Assembly: GCA_963791455.1 (NCBI GenBank) | Contig: CAWBSM010000003.1 | Span: 372,001-436,000 of the forward strand | Direction of reading: 5' to 3' | Length of the DNA: 64,000 nucleotides | From: Bog-473 sp963791455 | GTDB taxonomy: Bacteria; Actinomycetota; Acidimicrobiia; Acidimicrobiales; RAAP-2 | In this document: in pieces, positions 47,047 through 54,524 of the stretch | Numbering within the stretch: position 1 is the first letter of the stretch | Layout: the number at the start of each line of letters is the position of its first letter | Notes under the pieces: model-generated | Seen by the model: the letters and a program-made list of their open reading frames with translations, nothing else | Told to the model about the DNA's origin: nothing | The model's database searches: none | Program-made: the position numbers and the translations under genes

Positions 47047-47301
47047 ATGGTTGGAGCTGGAGGACTTGTGGCGAGCATTATCGCCATTGCTGTGGGTGCC
47101 ATTTTGGATTACGCCGTGACGGTGAGCCCCGATCAACACGGATTTAACGTCAACAAGGTGGGCGTCATCCTGATGATCGTCGGCATGGTCGGAGCTGTGT
47201 TGTCACTGATCGCGATGGTCGTGGCCAACACGCGCCGCCGTAGGACCATCGTCGACGACGGGCAGGGAAACGTCGTGCGTCGAGTCGATTCGACGTATTA
47301 G
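47047..47301 (+). CDS. Small two-helix membrane protein (DUF6458-like)
   Basis: 84 residues from ATG 47047, six bases after AGGAG (ATG 47041 sits directly on that site and is less likely). Two hydrophobic helices (GLVASIIAIAVGAILDYAVT and VGVILMIVGMVGAVLSLIAM) and a charged tail with RRRRTIVDDG. Actinobacterial proteins of this type are usually small and stress-linked; function unknown. A SigB-like promoter lies directly upstream. Confidence 0.75.
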   Translation: MVGAGGLVASIIAIAVGAILDYAVTVSPDQHGFNVNKVGVILMIVGMVGAVLSLIAMVVANTRRRRTIVDDGQGNVVRRVDSTY

Positions 47302-47366
47302 ATATCGCCCCAGTTCTACGAGGGTAGACGTGGATTTGAAAGTCCACCCCAAGCGAAAGCCAACTT

Positions 47367-47417
47367 ATGTCAACGGTCGACAAGGCCAAGAACACAGTTC
47401 AGGAAACAAAGCGGTAA
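47367..47417 (+). pseudogene. Sixteen-codon open frame resembling the start of a CsbD-like stress protein
   Basis: ATG 47367 opens MSTVDKAKNTVQETKR, then TAA. CsbD/YjbJ-type stress proteins start with very similar sequence and continue for about 50 more residues, which I do not see here in any frame. It could be a remnant or a chance peptide. Position between two small membrane protein genes in a SigB-like neighbourhood fits a lost stress gene. Confidence 0.3.
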
Positions 47418-47477
47418 GTAGCTCGTTTAATCAGTTGTCGAACATTGGTAGCAGAAAATAGACAAGGGGAAACGATC

Positions 47478-47639
47478 ATGGGAATAATCTTGTTAGCGAT
47501 TTTGGTGGTGATTCTGTTTGGCGCAGGATTTGCGGTTCACTTGTTGTGGATTGCGGCCGTTGTCCTAGCCATTGTGTGGGTAGCGAGCTTTGCCCTTAAT
47601 CGAGGTGAAGGCGCCAGCCGTAGATCTCTCCGTCGGTGA
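47478..47639 (+). CDS. Very small hydrophobic membrane protein
   Basis: 53 residues from ATG 47478, after AAGGGGA. Nearly all of it is hydrophobic: MGIILLAILVVILFGAGFAV then HLLWIAAVVLAIVWVASFAL, ending in a basic tail. It resembles the lmo0937/DUF5670-type hydrophobic proteins. Function unknown. A weak SigB-like match (GTTTAA...GGTAG) lies 40-70 bp upstream. Confidence 0.65.
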   Translation: MGIILLAILVVILFGAGFAVHLLWIAAVVLAIVWVASFALNRGEGASRRSLRR

Positions 47640-47669
47640 CGCGACGTCGCTGGATTCCTGTCTCTCGGT

Positions 47670-48320
47670 TCAGTCCATGAGCATGGTTTGACTCCGGTGA
47701 TCGCCCAGGATGCCTTGCCCGGCAAAGGAGGCGGCTTGGGCGCGGTTGCGAACGCCAAGTTTGGCGTACAGGCTTTTTAACTGCGTCTTGATCGTGTTCT
47801 CGCTGACGTAAAGGTGGCTACCCAGTTCGCGGTTGGTCATACCCGTCGAAAGAAGCGAGAGAATCTCGCTTTCTCGCTCGCTAATGCCGATTTCCCGCCC
47901 AGGCCATCGGAGCGCTTCGTCGATCTGGGAGCGTTGAGACCTTTGGGTCAAAACGACACGGTCGCCTCTGGCGGCACTTTTGATGCCGTCAACAATCTGT
48001 TGCCGGGGTACTGCCTTCGAAATAAATCCTTGAGCTCCGGCTCGCATGGCGCGACGCACCGCCTGCGGTCGATCGGAAAAGCTGAATACCACGATCGCTC
48101 CATTACTCGGGTCCGCACCAAGGGCGCGCACCCGTTCCCCGAGGGATTCGAGCTCTCCGTAGGTGTCAAGCAGCGTGACATCGACCCCTCGCCTCGGTTT
48201 CTTCCGAACGTCGACTTCGACGACCTGGATCTCCGGATCGCTGGGCTTAAGTAGGGCGCGGAGGCCCTCGAGGACGATCATGTAGTCGTTGACCAGAGCG
48301 ACCCGGATCGGTTGAGGCAT
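47670..48320 (-). CDS. LuxR/NarL-family response regulator (orphan)
   Basis: 216 residues. Receiver domain with acidic residue in VNDYMIVLEGLRALL (one of the usual acidic pair is Asn), phospho-acceptor D in VTLLDTYGE, and SKAV lysine. The HTH is ISERESEILSLLSTGMTNRE followed by VSENTIKTQLKSLYAKLGV. No histidine kinase is adjacent, so it is an orphan or atypical regulator. A palindromic operator (48358-48375) is 37 bp upstream of its start and recurs near 46.8 kb, so it may regulate itself and the small stress genes (inference). Confidence 0.88.
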   Translation of the reverse strand: MPQPIRVALVNDYMIVLEGLRALLKPSDPEIQVVEVDVRKKPRRGVDVTLLDTYGELESLGERVRALGADPSNGAIVVFSFSDRPQAVRRAMRAGAQGFISKAVPRQQIVDGIKSAARGDRVVLTQRSQRSQIDEALRWPGREIGISERESEILSLLSTGMTNRELGSHLYVSENTIKTQLKSLYAKLGVRNRAQAASFAGQGILGDHRSQTMLMD

Positions 48321-48357
48321 GGGTTCACTCTACGAGGAAGAGTGGACCAAAATGACC

Positions 48358-48375
48358 ACCCGATCGGGTGATTGA
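48358..48375. promoter_or_regulatory. Palindromic operator, copy 2
   Basis: Same 18 bases as at 46839-46856, with one extra C before. It is 37 bp upstream of the LuxR-type regulator and 219 bp upstream of the STAS gene, between two divergent genes. Probably a regulator-binding site, perhaps of the adjacent LuxR protein. Confidence 0.5.
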
Positions 48376-48593
48376 AGGCTGCGACCCTCTCAAGCAGACT
48401 GGTCGGTAGATACAAGATGACGCAGAAATTCCGAGACTCACAAGACACTCTGAGTATGGCCCCATCGAAAGCGAGGGCCACGACCGCAGCAGAGCGTCAT
48501 GCAGAGTGCCCACCGGGAAGTTTCACTGTGTCACCCCACGGCAAGCCGGATGGAACCTTTGTGCGGCAGTCAGGACAAAGGTGGAGGCAATTC

Positions 48594-48941
48594 ATGGCGG
48601 ATTCGTTTGGTGTTCGTTCACACGACTTCGATGGAGGTCGCGTCGTCGCCTTGAGGGGAGAGCTGGACGCAAGCACCTGCCGGGGACTGGTCGAGCATTT
48701 GATCGGACGCCCTGGCTTGCTCGTCGTCCTCGACCTGTGCGAGCTGACCTACATAGACTCGTCGGGGCTGGGTGTCATTCACGCAGCGAGGCGAATGGCC
48801 ATCGAGGCCGGTGGAAACCTGGTCGTCTGTCGCCCTCGTTCGGTGGTGTACCGAGTGTTAGAGATCACAGGCCTCGACACATGGATCACGGATTGGGACC
48901 CAAAGTGGTCGGACGGTCCCGCAGTTCAGTGTGCGCCTTAG
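48594..48941 (+). CDS. STAS-domain anti-sigma factor antagonist-like protein
   Basis: 115 residues from ATG 48594, which follows GGTGGAGG with 7-base spacing; the open frame extends upstream but without a family match. The STAS core is VVALRGELDASTCRGLVEHL, then VVLDLCELTYIDSSGLGVIH, with the phosphorylatable Ser in DSSG. Such proteins release sigma factors from anti-sigma kinases. Together with the SigB-like promoter 1.6 kb away it suggests a partner-switching stress module whose kinase and sigma factor are elsewhere. Confidence 0.85.
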   Translation: MADSFGVRSHDFDGGRVVALRGELDASTCRGLVEHLIGRPGLLVVLDLCELTYIDSSGLGVIHAARRMAIEAGGNLVVCRPRSVVYRVLEITGLDTWITDWDPKWSDGPAVQCAP

Positions 48942-49109
48942 ATGACGCTCGTTTGACGGACGCTGCGGGCCAACCGACTTTCGGGGCCAAATGGTGAGTA
49001 CCACGAAAGCCACGTCATTTCGGAAAGGCTCAAGAACGATGAAGGAGAACCTTCGGAGCATTATTTTCGCCGGCGGGAAGCGATCGAGCATGACGAGTGG
49101 ACAGCGGCA

Positions 49110-49146
49110 CGGGCGACGGGAATCGAGCCCGCGTCCTCACCTTGGG
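49110..49146. repeat. Degenerate tRNA-Gly 3' fragment, copy D
   Basis: 37 bases aligning to the tRNA-Gly(CCC) gene segment at 62480-62516 with three substitutions. Same orientation as the other fragments. It is the most diverged and outermost copy, so it may be the oldest integration scar. The surrounding 48942-49374 region has no gene; it also contains a 22-bp near-repeat at 49154-49175 and 49304-49325. Confidence 0.55.
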
Positions 49147-49153
49147 GGGCAGT

Positions 49154-49325
49154 AGGGGCCAGTTGCGGCGGACCCTCATGATCAATAACGGCAGATCGGA
49201 ACATTCCGCTGAACTTGGCGATGGTCCTCGGGATATCGCGGGAAGAAAGTGCATCCGGATGGTCGATGGAGCATCCCCGAACCGGTGCGGGTTGAAGGGG
49301 GTCAGGGGCTAGTCGCGGAGGACCC
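49154..49325. repeat. 22-bp near-direct repeat pair
   Basis: AGGGGCCAGTTGCGGCGGAC at 49154 (plus CC) and AGGGGCTAGTCGCGGAGGAC at 49304 (plus CC) differ at three positions. They flank a 128-bp AT-richer stretch next to the tRNA-like fragment D. Nature unknown. Confidence 0.45.
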
Positions 49326-49374
49326 AGAGCGCAGTGGTCGGGATCCTCTATCGTTCCCAGTAAGCCCCGAAAGA

Positions 49375-50790
49375 ATGGCGGAGTCCATGGCCCAGTTGAC
49401 CAGCGACACGACCCCCACTCCGTCGTTGCGGGTCATGCTCATTCCACTCGCCCTGGCTCAATTCATCTGCAGCTTCGCTGGGTCGAACATGAACGTGATG
49501 ATCAACGACATCAGCGTCGATCTTCATACGACCGTCCAAGGCGTACAGGTCTGCATCACTCTCTTTCTCCTTGTGATGGCCGCCTTGATGATCCCGTGCG
49601 GCAAGCTGACGGACAAGTTCGGAAGGAAGTCGTGCTTCCAGATCGGTCTGCTCGTCTATGGCGTTGGTGCGTTGCTCAGCGCACTTTCTCCCGGTCTCGG
49701 TATCCTCATCCTGGGCAACTCGATCTTTGAGGGCGTGGGCACCGCACTGTTGATCCCGCCCGTGTACATCCTCACCACCATGTTGTTCACCGATCTCAAG
49801 TCGCGCGCCTGGGCCTTCGGCGTCATCAGTGCCATGGGAGGGGTCGGTGCAGCCACGGGACCGCTTATCGGGGGAGTTATCACCACGACGATCACGTGGC
49901 GAGCGGCCTTCGTGTTCCAGGCGCTGGTCATAGCGGTGATCATGATGCTCTCCCGGCGCCTGAGGGACCCCGTGCCGGCCGACCCGACGCGGCCTTTCGA
50001 TGTGGTCGGATCCCTCCTCTCTGCGTCGGGGCTCGTGATCGTCGTCGGCGGGATCATGGCCGCGGACCAGAGCATCGTGCTGATGGTTGCGCTCATCGCT
50101 CTCGGAGTGCTCCTCTTGGCAGGGTTCTTCGTGTGGATAAGGCGACGAGAGCGTCAGGGACGTGAAGCACTTCTCTCGACCTCGCTCTTCCACAACCGCA
50201 CGTCGAATCTCGCCTTGATCACCCAAAACGCGCAGTGGGCCATCTTGCTCGGCACGTCCTTCACCGTCGCCACCTATCTCCAGGTCGTCCGGCACTATGA
50301 CGCCATCCAGACCGGAGTGATCTTCACCGCGGCCACGGTGGGTGTTCTCTTGTCTTCGCTTGGGGCCCGTCCGCTCGCCAAGCACTTCCGGCAGCGAGCG
50401 CTCATCGGCAGCGGTTTCATCACCACGATCATTGGCATCGTGGTGCTTTTGGTCATGGTCAAGGGTCACCTAGGTGCGTGGTACTTCGCTCCGGGGTTGT
50501 TCCTGATCGGGACTGGGCTCGGACTGATGCTGACGCCGTCGGTCAATGTGGTGCAGTCCTCATTCCCTGAGCGCCTCCAGGGGGAGATATCTGGGTTGTC
50601 ACGGAGCATTTCCAACCTCGGGTCGTCATTGGGCACGGCGCTTGCCGGCACCATCCTCGTGGCTGGCCTCGCTGATCCGAAGCGTTCCTACGGCATCGCC
50701 ATGATCACTCTCGGAATCTTCGGGCTGATCGGCCTTGGTGCGACTGTTCTGTTGCCAAGAGACGACCCAGTTATGCCTTCCGAGCCCTGA
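49375..50790 (+). CDS. MFS transporter, DHA2-like drug efflux type
   Basis: 471 residues from ATG 49375; ATG 49387 is another possible start. About 13-14 helices. NVMINDISVDLHTTVQGVQV follows helix 1, motif A is GKLTDKFGRKSCFQ, and the antiporter-type motif C region is GPLIGGVITTTITWRAAF. The loops differ from the DHA2 pump at 27775, so this is a separate acquisition. It lies between tRNA-fragment copies D and A and is flanked by AT-richer intergenic sequence. Confidence 0.88.
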   Translation: MAESMAQLTSDTTPTPSLRVMLIPLALAQFICSFAGSNMNVMINDISVDLHTTVQGVQVCITLFLLVMAALMIPCGKLTDKFGRKSCFQIGLLVYGVGALLSALSPGLGILILGNSIFEGVGTALLIPPVYILTTMLFTDLKSRAWAFGVISAMGGVGAATGPLIGGVITTTITWRAAFVFQALVIAVIMMLSRRLRDPVPADPTRPFDVVGSLLSASGLVIVVGGIMAADQSIVLMVALIALGVLLLAGFFVWIRRRERQGREALLSTSLFHNRTSNLALITQNAQWAILLGTSFTVATYLQVVRHYDAIQTGVIFTAATVGVLLSSLGARPLAKHFRQRALIGSGFITTIIGIVVLLVMVKGHLGAWYFAPGLFLIGTGLGLMLTPSVNVVQSSFPERLQGEISGLSRSISNLGSSLGTALAGTILVAGLADPKRSYGIAMITLGIFGLIGLGATVLLPRDDPVMPSEP

Positions 50791-50991
50791 TTCGGTCGCC
50801 TTAGGACTCGAAAAAGCGGCACATTACGCATCAAGCGGATCGGCTTCCGATTCCGCAACTTTGAGAACTACCGAATCCGAGCGCTGTTCTACTCCGGCAG
50901 GCCGACGCGGCGCGTGCTCGGCTCCATCGTCGTCCGGTGAGGCGCAGACCCGTCAGATTCCGAAGAATCACATCACAGAGAGCGGGCGACG

Positions 50992-51037
50992 GAGAGCGTG
51001 CGACGGGAATCGAACCCGCGTTCTCAGCTTGGGAAGC
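50992..51037. repeat. tRNA-Gly 3' fragment, copy A (att-like site)
   Basis: 46 bases identical to the tRNA-Gly segment 62475-62520 except one T for G, covering the anticodon arm through the 3' end and three bases beyond. It is preceded by a partial tandem duplicate (50978-50991) also seen at copy B. The full gap 50791-51269 contains no gene apart from this site and the promoter before 51270. Confidence 0.75.
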
Positions 51038-51238
51038 CAAGCCGTAGGTGCTAGCGATCTGCGGTTACACGAGAAAGTCCAGCTGAGAGGCGTTCCCATT
51101 TGCCCTCCATTGTTCGCTGGTATGCCCCTTTGGTCGTTGCGTGTGGCACGAAATTGGGCGAATTCGACAAGTGGCACGCTGTGGTACGGCCGTCACCAGT
51201 GGCCAGCGTCTTGGGAGGGCCGCCTACTTGGCATGACC

Positions 51239-51266
51239 TCGACCAGCGGAGTGGCGGCAATATAAC
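51239..51266 (+). promoter_or_regulatory. Promoter of the cyclase-like/AfsR-like regulator
   Basis: TCGACC (51239-51244), 16-bp spacer, TATAAC (51261-51266). The TATAAC box lies only 3 bases before the GTG at 51270. No Shine-Dalgarno is visible, so the mRNA is probably leaderless or the true start is slightly downstream. Confidence 0.4.
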
Positions 51267-51269
51267 GGG

Positions 51270-53945
51270 GTGTCGTCTGGGTCTGGCGAGTTGCGGACAG
51301 TGCTGTTCACCGACATCGAGGGTTCCACGGTGTTGTTGCGGTCCCTGGGCGAGGCGTACTCCGACGTGTTGGAGACTCACCGTGGCTTGATCCGTGCTGC
51401 GATCACTGACCACGAGGGCACTGAGCACTCGACGGGTGGGGATAGTTTCTTCATCACGTTCCCGTCTGTTCGGGAAGGCCTGACGGCGGCGGTCGATGCC
51501 CAGGTGGCGCTCACCGGGTACGACTGGCCTCAAGGTGTCCAACTCCGGGTTCGTATGGGGCTCCACTGCGGAGAGGTGACGTGGGCCTACGCGGACGCAG
51601 TCGGGTTAGCGATCCATGAGGCCGCTCGAATTGCGGCCGCAGCCCATGGCGGCCAGATCGTGGCCTCCTCGGTTCTAGGCGAACTGGTTGTGGGTTCGCT
51701 TCCCGAAGCTGTGACACTCCGGTCGCTTGGGAGCCACCGCTTGAAAGACTTCGCAGCACCGATCGAACTGTTGCAGGTGTGCCATCGCGACCTACCCGAT
51801 CGGTTCCCCGCACTCCGTACTCGAAGCGCGCCTCTGGATCTACCTATGCCGCGCAGCTCGTTCGTGGGCCGGGATGAGTCAGTCCGGGCGGTGCTCGAAC
51901 TGCTCTCCGCACACCGTCTGCTTACCCTCACCGGTGTCGGCGGTGCGGGTAAGACCCGGCTCGCCATCGAGGCTGCCCGAGAGGACGCTTGGCGCTACCG
52001 CGACGGTGTGTTTTTCGTCGGCCTGGCCCCAACTGCCGACCCAGCGCTGCTCACGACAGCGATCGCGGCTGGCGTCCGTGTCCAAGGAGATCCAGCAAAT
52101 GTCGAAATGATGCTCCTTGATTACCTCGCCGAGCGCCACACTTTGGTCGTGCTCGACAACTGCGAGCATCTCGTCGACGCGTGCGCCGACGTTGCGGACT
52201 TGCTGCTCTGCCGGTGCCCTTCACTCACCCTGCTCGCCACCAGCCGCGAACCACTCCAAATTGAGGGTGAGCAAGTCTGGCGGGTTCCTTCCCTCGACAC
52301 CGACGGAGCGTGGTCCGGGGCGGTGGAGCTGTTCATGGATCGCGCCCGCGCGGTACGATCCGATCTCGAACTCGACGAATCGGACCTCGGCCAAGTCGCG
52401 ACCATCTGCCGCCGTCTCGACGGCATTCCTCTGGCCATCGAACTTGCCGCCGGCCGCATGGGCCACATCGGAGTAGACGAATTGGCACAACTGCTCGACG
52501 AGCGCTTCAGCCTCTTGGTCGGCGGGGGCCGGCGACGAGCCCAGCGCCAGGCGACCCTGCAGGCGACGATGGATTGGAGCTGGGATCTGCTCGATGGCCA
52601 GGAGCGAGCGCTTTTGCGAGGGCTGGCGGTGTTCGCTGGGTCGTTCGACCTCACCTCAGCGGAGGCGATCTGTGACGTCGGACCAGTGATCGACACGCTC
52701 GGCTCTCTCGTCGCGAAGTCACTTGTCTCGCTCGACGATTCCGCGGGGCCTGGCCGCTACAGGCTGCTAGAGACAGTGCGACTCTACGGAATGGACCGTC
52801 TCGTAGCCTCCGGTGAAGTCATGACCCGCCGCGACGCACACCGCGACTGGTATCTCGAACTCCTTGAGAAGAACACGCTGGACACGATGACAGACTTTGA
52901 GGTGGTCGGCGCCGGTATCGCCGAGTTCCCCAACTACAGCGCAGCACTCGACTGGAGCCAGAGCCAGGGAAGGATGGACCTCTTTGCCCGCATCGTCGTT
53001 GCTGGCGCCCAGATGTGGCAAATGTCCCCCTCCCTGATCGAGGAAACGGCTCGCCTCCTTCACGTGATCATCGATGATCCCACCCAGCCTGCTCAGTACC
53101 GCTCCAACGCCTCGGCGCTCATGTCCGACCTGTGCACCGTGACGGCAGACGTAGAAGGGATGAGGCGCTACGGCGAAGACGCTCTCGAGCACGCTTCGCC
53201 CCCGTTCCGGGCGATTGCACTCTTGAGTCTGGTGCGTCCCGAGGAAGCGGTGGAGGCAGCCGAGGTTGCCGGTATCCCGTTATATGCGCGCACGTTTCAA
53301 GTTTGGTCGGCGGCACCACTCATCGCGTTCGACCCTCTGCGGGCAGTTCGTACATTCGACGATCTACGCGCCTTGCCCGACCCCGCGAAGAGGAGTTGGG
53401 GTCGCATGTGGTGCCTTATCGGTAGCGTGCTGGCCCGTCTCGCTGCTGACGATGGCGAAGGCGCCGTGACCGACGCCGTTGCGCTGGAACAGGTCGATCA
53501 AGGCAACGAAGTGTGGGGAGGCTCCTTTTGGCAGTACGGCTCGATCCTCCACGTCCTCGCATTGGCGCACGTAGGCCGTTATGACCAGGCTCGGGCGCTG
53601 CTGCGCGATGTCTCCACCACCGTGCTCAGCGAGAACTACCCGGTGATGACCAACGATTGCGCAGTCGCACTCGCCTACATTGCGAGTCGCGAAGGTGATC
53701 AGGGTGAAGCGGCCAGACTGCTCGCTCCGGTCGTAACCGACGCTCGCTTCACCATGTACCCCATGTACTTCTTTGTGGGTCAGTTCCACGCAAACCTCAT
53801 AGGGCACCTTGAAGGCGACAGACGGGTGCTTCCGAGCGCGGACGCGTTCATGGAGAGTGCCCTCGCTGGTAGAGGTGATCCCGAGTCGAAGGCTCGCATC
53901 GACGAAGAGCTCACTCGGTTCGTGCTGAGCGACGACGGACGCTGA
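51270..53945 (+). CDS. Cyclase-homology domain fused to an AfsR/SARP-like NB-ARC ATPase
   Basis: 891 residues. An N-terminal class III cyclase-like domain (VLFTDIEGSTVLL, STGGDSFFITF) is followed by an NB-ARC-type ATPase: FVGRDESV, Walker A TGVGGAGKTRLAIEAA, Walker B TLVVLDNCEHLVDA, and LATSREPL and GLPLAIELAA-like GIPLAIELAAGR. The C-terminus is helical and TPR-like, with no LuxR or other DNA-binding domain. The cyclase part keeps Arg in EAARIAAAAHGG but lacks the Lys of active adenylate cyclases and has His where Asn is expected (GLAIHEAAR), so it may be inactive as a cyclase. It lies in the segment between tRNA fragments A and B. Confidence 0.85.
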   Translation: MSSGSGELRTVLFTDIEGSTVLLRSLGEAYSDVLETHRGLIRAAITDHEGTEHSTGGDSFFITFPSVREGLTAAVDAQVALTGYDWPQGVQLRVRMGLHCGEVTWAYADAVGLAIHEAARIAAAAHGGQIVASSVLGELVVGSLPEAVTLRSLGSHRLKDFAAPIELLQVCHRDLPDRFPALRTRSAPLDLPMPRSSFVGRDESVRAVLELLSAHRLLTLTGVGGAGKTRLAIEAAREDAWRYRDGVFFVGLAPTADPALLTTAIAAGVRVQGDPANVEMMLLDYLAERHTLVVLDNCEHLVDACADVADLLLCRCPSLTLLATSREPLQIEGEQVWRVPSLDTDGAWSGAVELFMDRARAVRSDLELDESDLGQVATICRRLDGIPLAIELAAGRMGHIGVDELAQLLDERFSLLVGGGRRRAQRQATLQATMDWSWDLLDGQERALLRGLAVFAGSFDLTSAEAICDVGPVIDTLGSLVAKSLVSLDDSAGPGRYRLLETVRLYGMDRLVASGEVMTRRDAHRDWYLELLEKNTLDTMTDFEVVGAGIAEFPNYSAALDWSQSQGRMDLFARIVVAGAQMWQMSPSLIEETARLLHVIIDDPTQPAQYRSNASALMSDLCTVTADVEGMRRYGEDALEHASPPFRAIALLSLVRPEEAVEAAEVAGIPLYARTFQVWSAAPLIAFDPLRAVRTFDDLRALPDPAKRSWGRMWCLIGSVLARLAADDGEGAVTDAVALEQVDQGNEVWGGSFWQYGSILHVLALAHVGRYDQARALLRDVSTTVLSENYPVMTNDCAVALAYIASREGDQGEAARLLAPVVTDARFTMYPMYFFVGQFHANLIGHLEGDRRVLPSADAFMESALAGRGDPESKARIDEELTRFVLSDDGR

Positions 53946-53969
53946 GCTCTGGAACAACTGGAAACTGAG

Positions 53970-54050
53970 CATCGCCCATGTACCGGAGCCGCGTCCGGAA
54001 AGTGTCGCCCAGCTACGGGAGCCAGAGTGTCGTGCAGCTACCGGAGCAGC
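53970..54050. repeat. Three degenerate tandem repeats, IS-end-like
   Basis: The core TCGCCCAGCTACGGGAGC (54005-54022) recurs as TCGTGCAGCTACCGGAGC (54031-54048) and, more diverged, as ATCGCCCATGTACCGGAGCC (53971-53990). This resembles repeated terminal sites of some insertion elements, but no transposase is nearby. The rest of the 53946-54524 gap holds tRNA fragment B and otherwise no recognisable gene. Confidence 0.35.
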
Positions 54051-54085
54051 ACATGACCTGCAACGTGAGTGGAGAGCGGGCGACG

Positions 54086-54131
54086 GAGAGCGGGCGACGG
54101 GAATCGAACCCGCGTTCTCAGCTTGGGAAGC
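54086..54131. repeat. tRNA-Gly 3' fragment, copy B (att-like site)
   Basis: 46 bases identical to 62475-62520 in the tRNA-Gly gene, preceded by the same 14-base partial duplicate (GAGAGCGGGCGACG) as copy A. It marks the inner boundary between the regulator segment and the second Liv-type transporter segment. Confidence 0.8.
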
Positions 54132-54495
54132 CCCGCCGGCGGTACATGCCCGGATCTTCACCATGAACAAGGCAGGTTGAGCCCGGCCGGCCTGACCGCG
54201 TACCACCCCCTTCGGAACTGATCGGGCCCTCCGGCAAGATGATTGGCAGCCCCCTCGTGTCGACGTCATTTGCGGTGGCGGCGCGTTTCCTCGAAGGACT
54301 TCGCATAGAAGCTGATCATCAGGGAGCTGGATCACTCGTCGGAGGGCTCTCGATCAGCGAAGCCGGAGCGGGCGTTCCCCCAGTCATCATTCGAGATCCT
54401 TTCGAGAAACTCGCGTCGAAGCTTCGTAACGCCCAGCTTGGAGTCGCTCCACCGCGTCGGCGCCCGGTGCCTGCGCACGGAGTCCATCAGCACGC
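54132..54495. other. Intergenic, no gene seen
   Basis: I see no convincing coding sequence here; open frames on both strands lack family features. It separates tRNA fragment B from the transporter operon, whose terminator-like hairpin is at its right end. Confidence 0.5.
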
Positions 54496-54520
54496 GGGAC
54501 CCGGCGCCCGCCCCGGGCCC
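54496..54520 (-). terminator. Hairpin after Liv-type system 2
   Basis: GGGACCCGG (54496-54504) pairs with CCGGGCCC (54513-54520), with one bulged base, beginning five bases past the binding-protein stop at 54525. A GC-rich stem with no T-run. Confidence 0.35.
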
Positions 54521-54524
54521 CGGC

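Noticed and set aside
50992..51037. A second tRNA-Gly gene
   Set aside because: Only the 3' half is present; the 5' half does not pair, so it is a fragment and not a gene.
53364..54335. Long minus-strand open frame through the tRNA fragment B region
   Set aside because: It runs antisense through the AfsR-like gene; the segment SQAENAGSIPVARS is the usual false peptide from reading through a tRNA gene.
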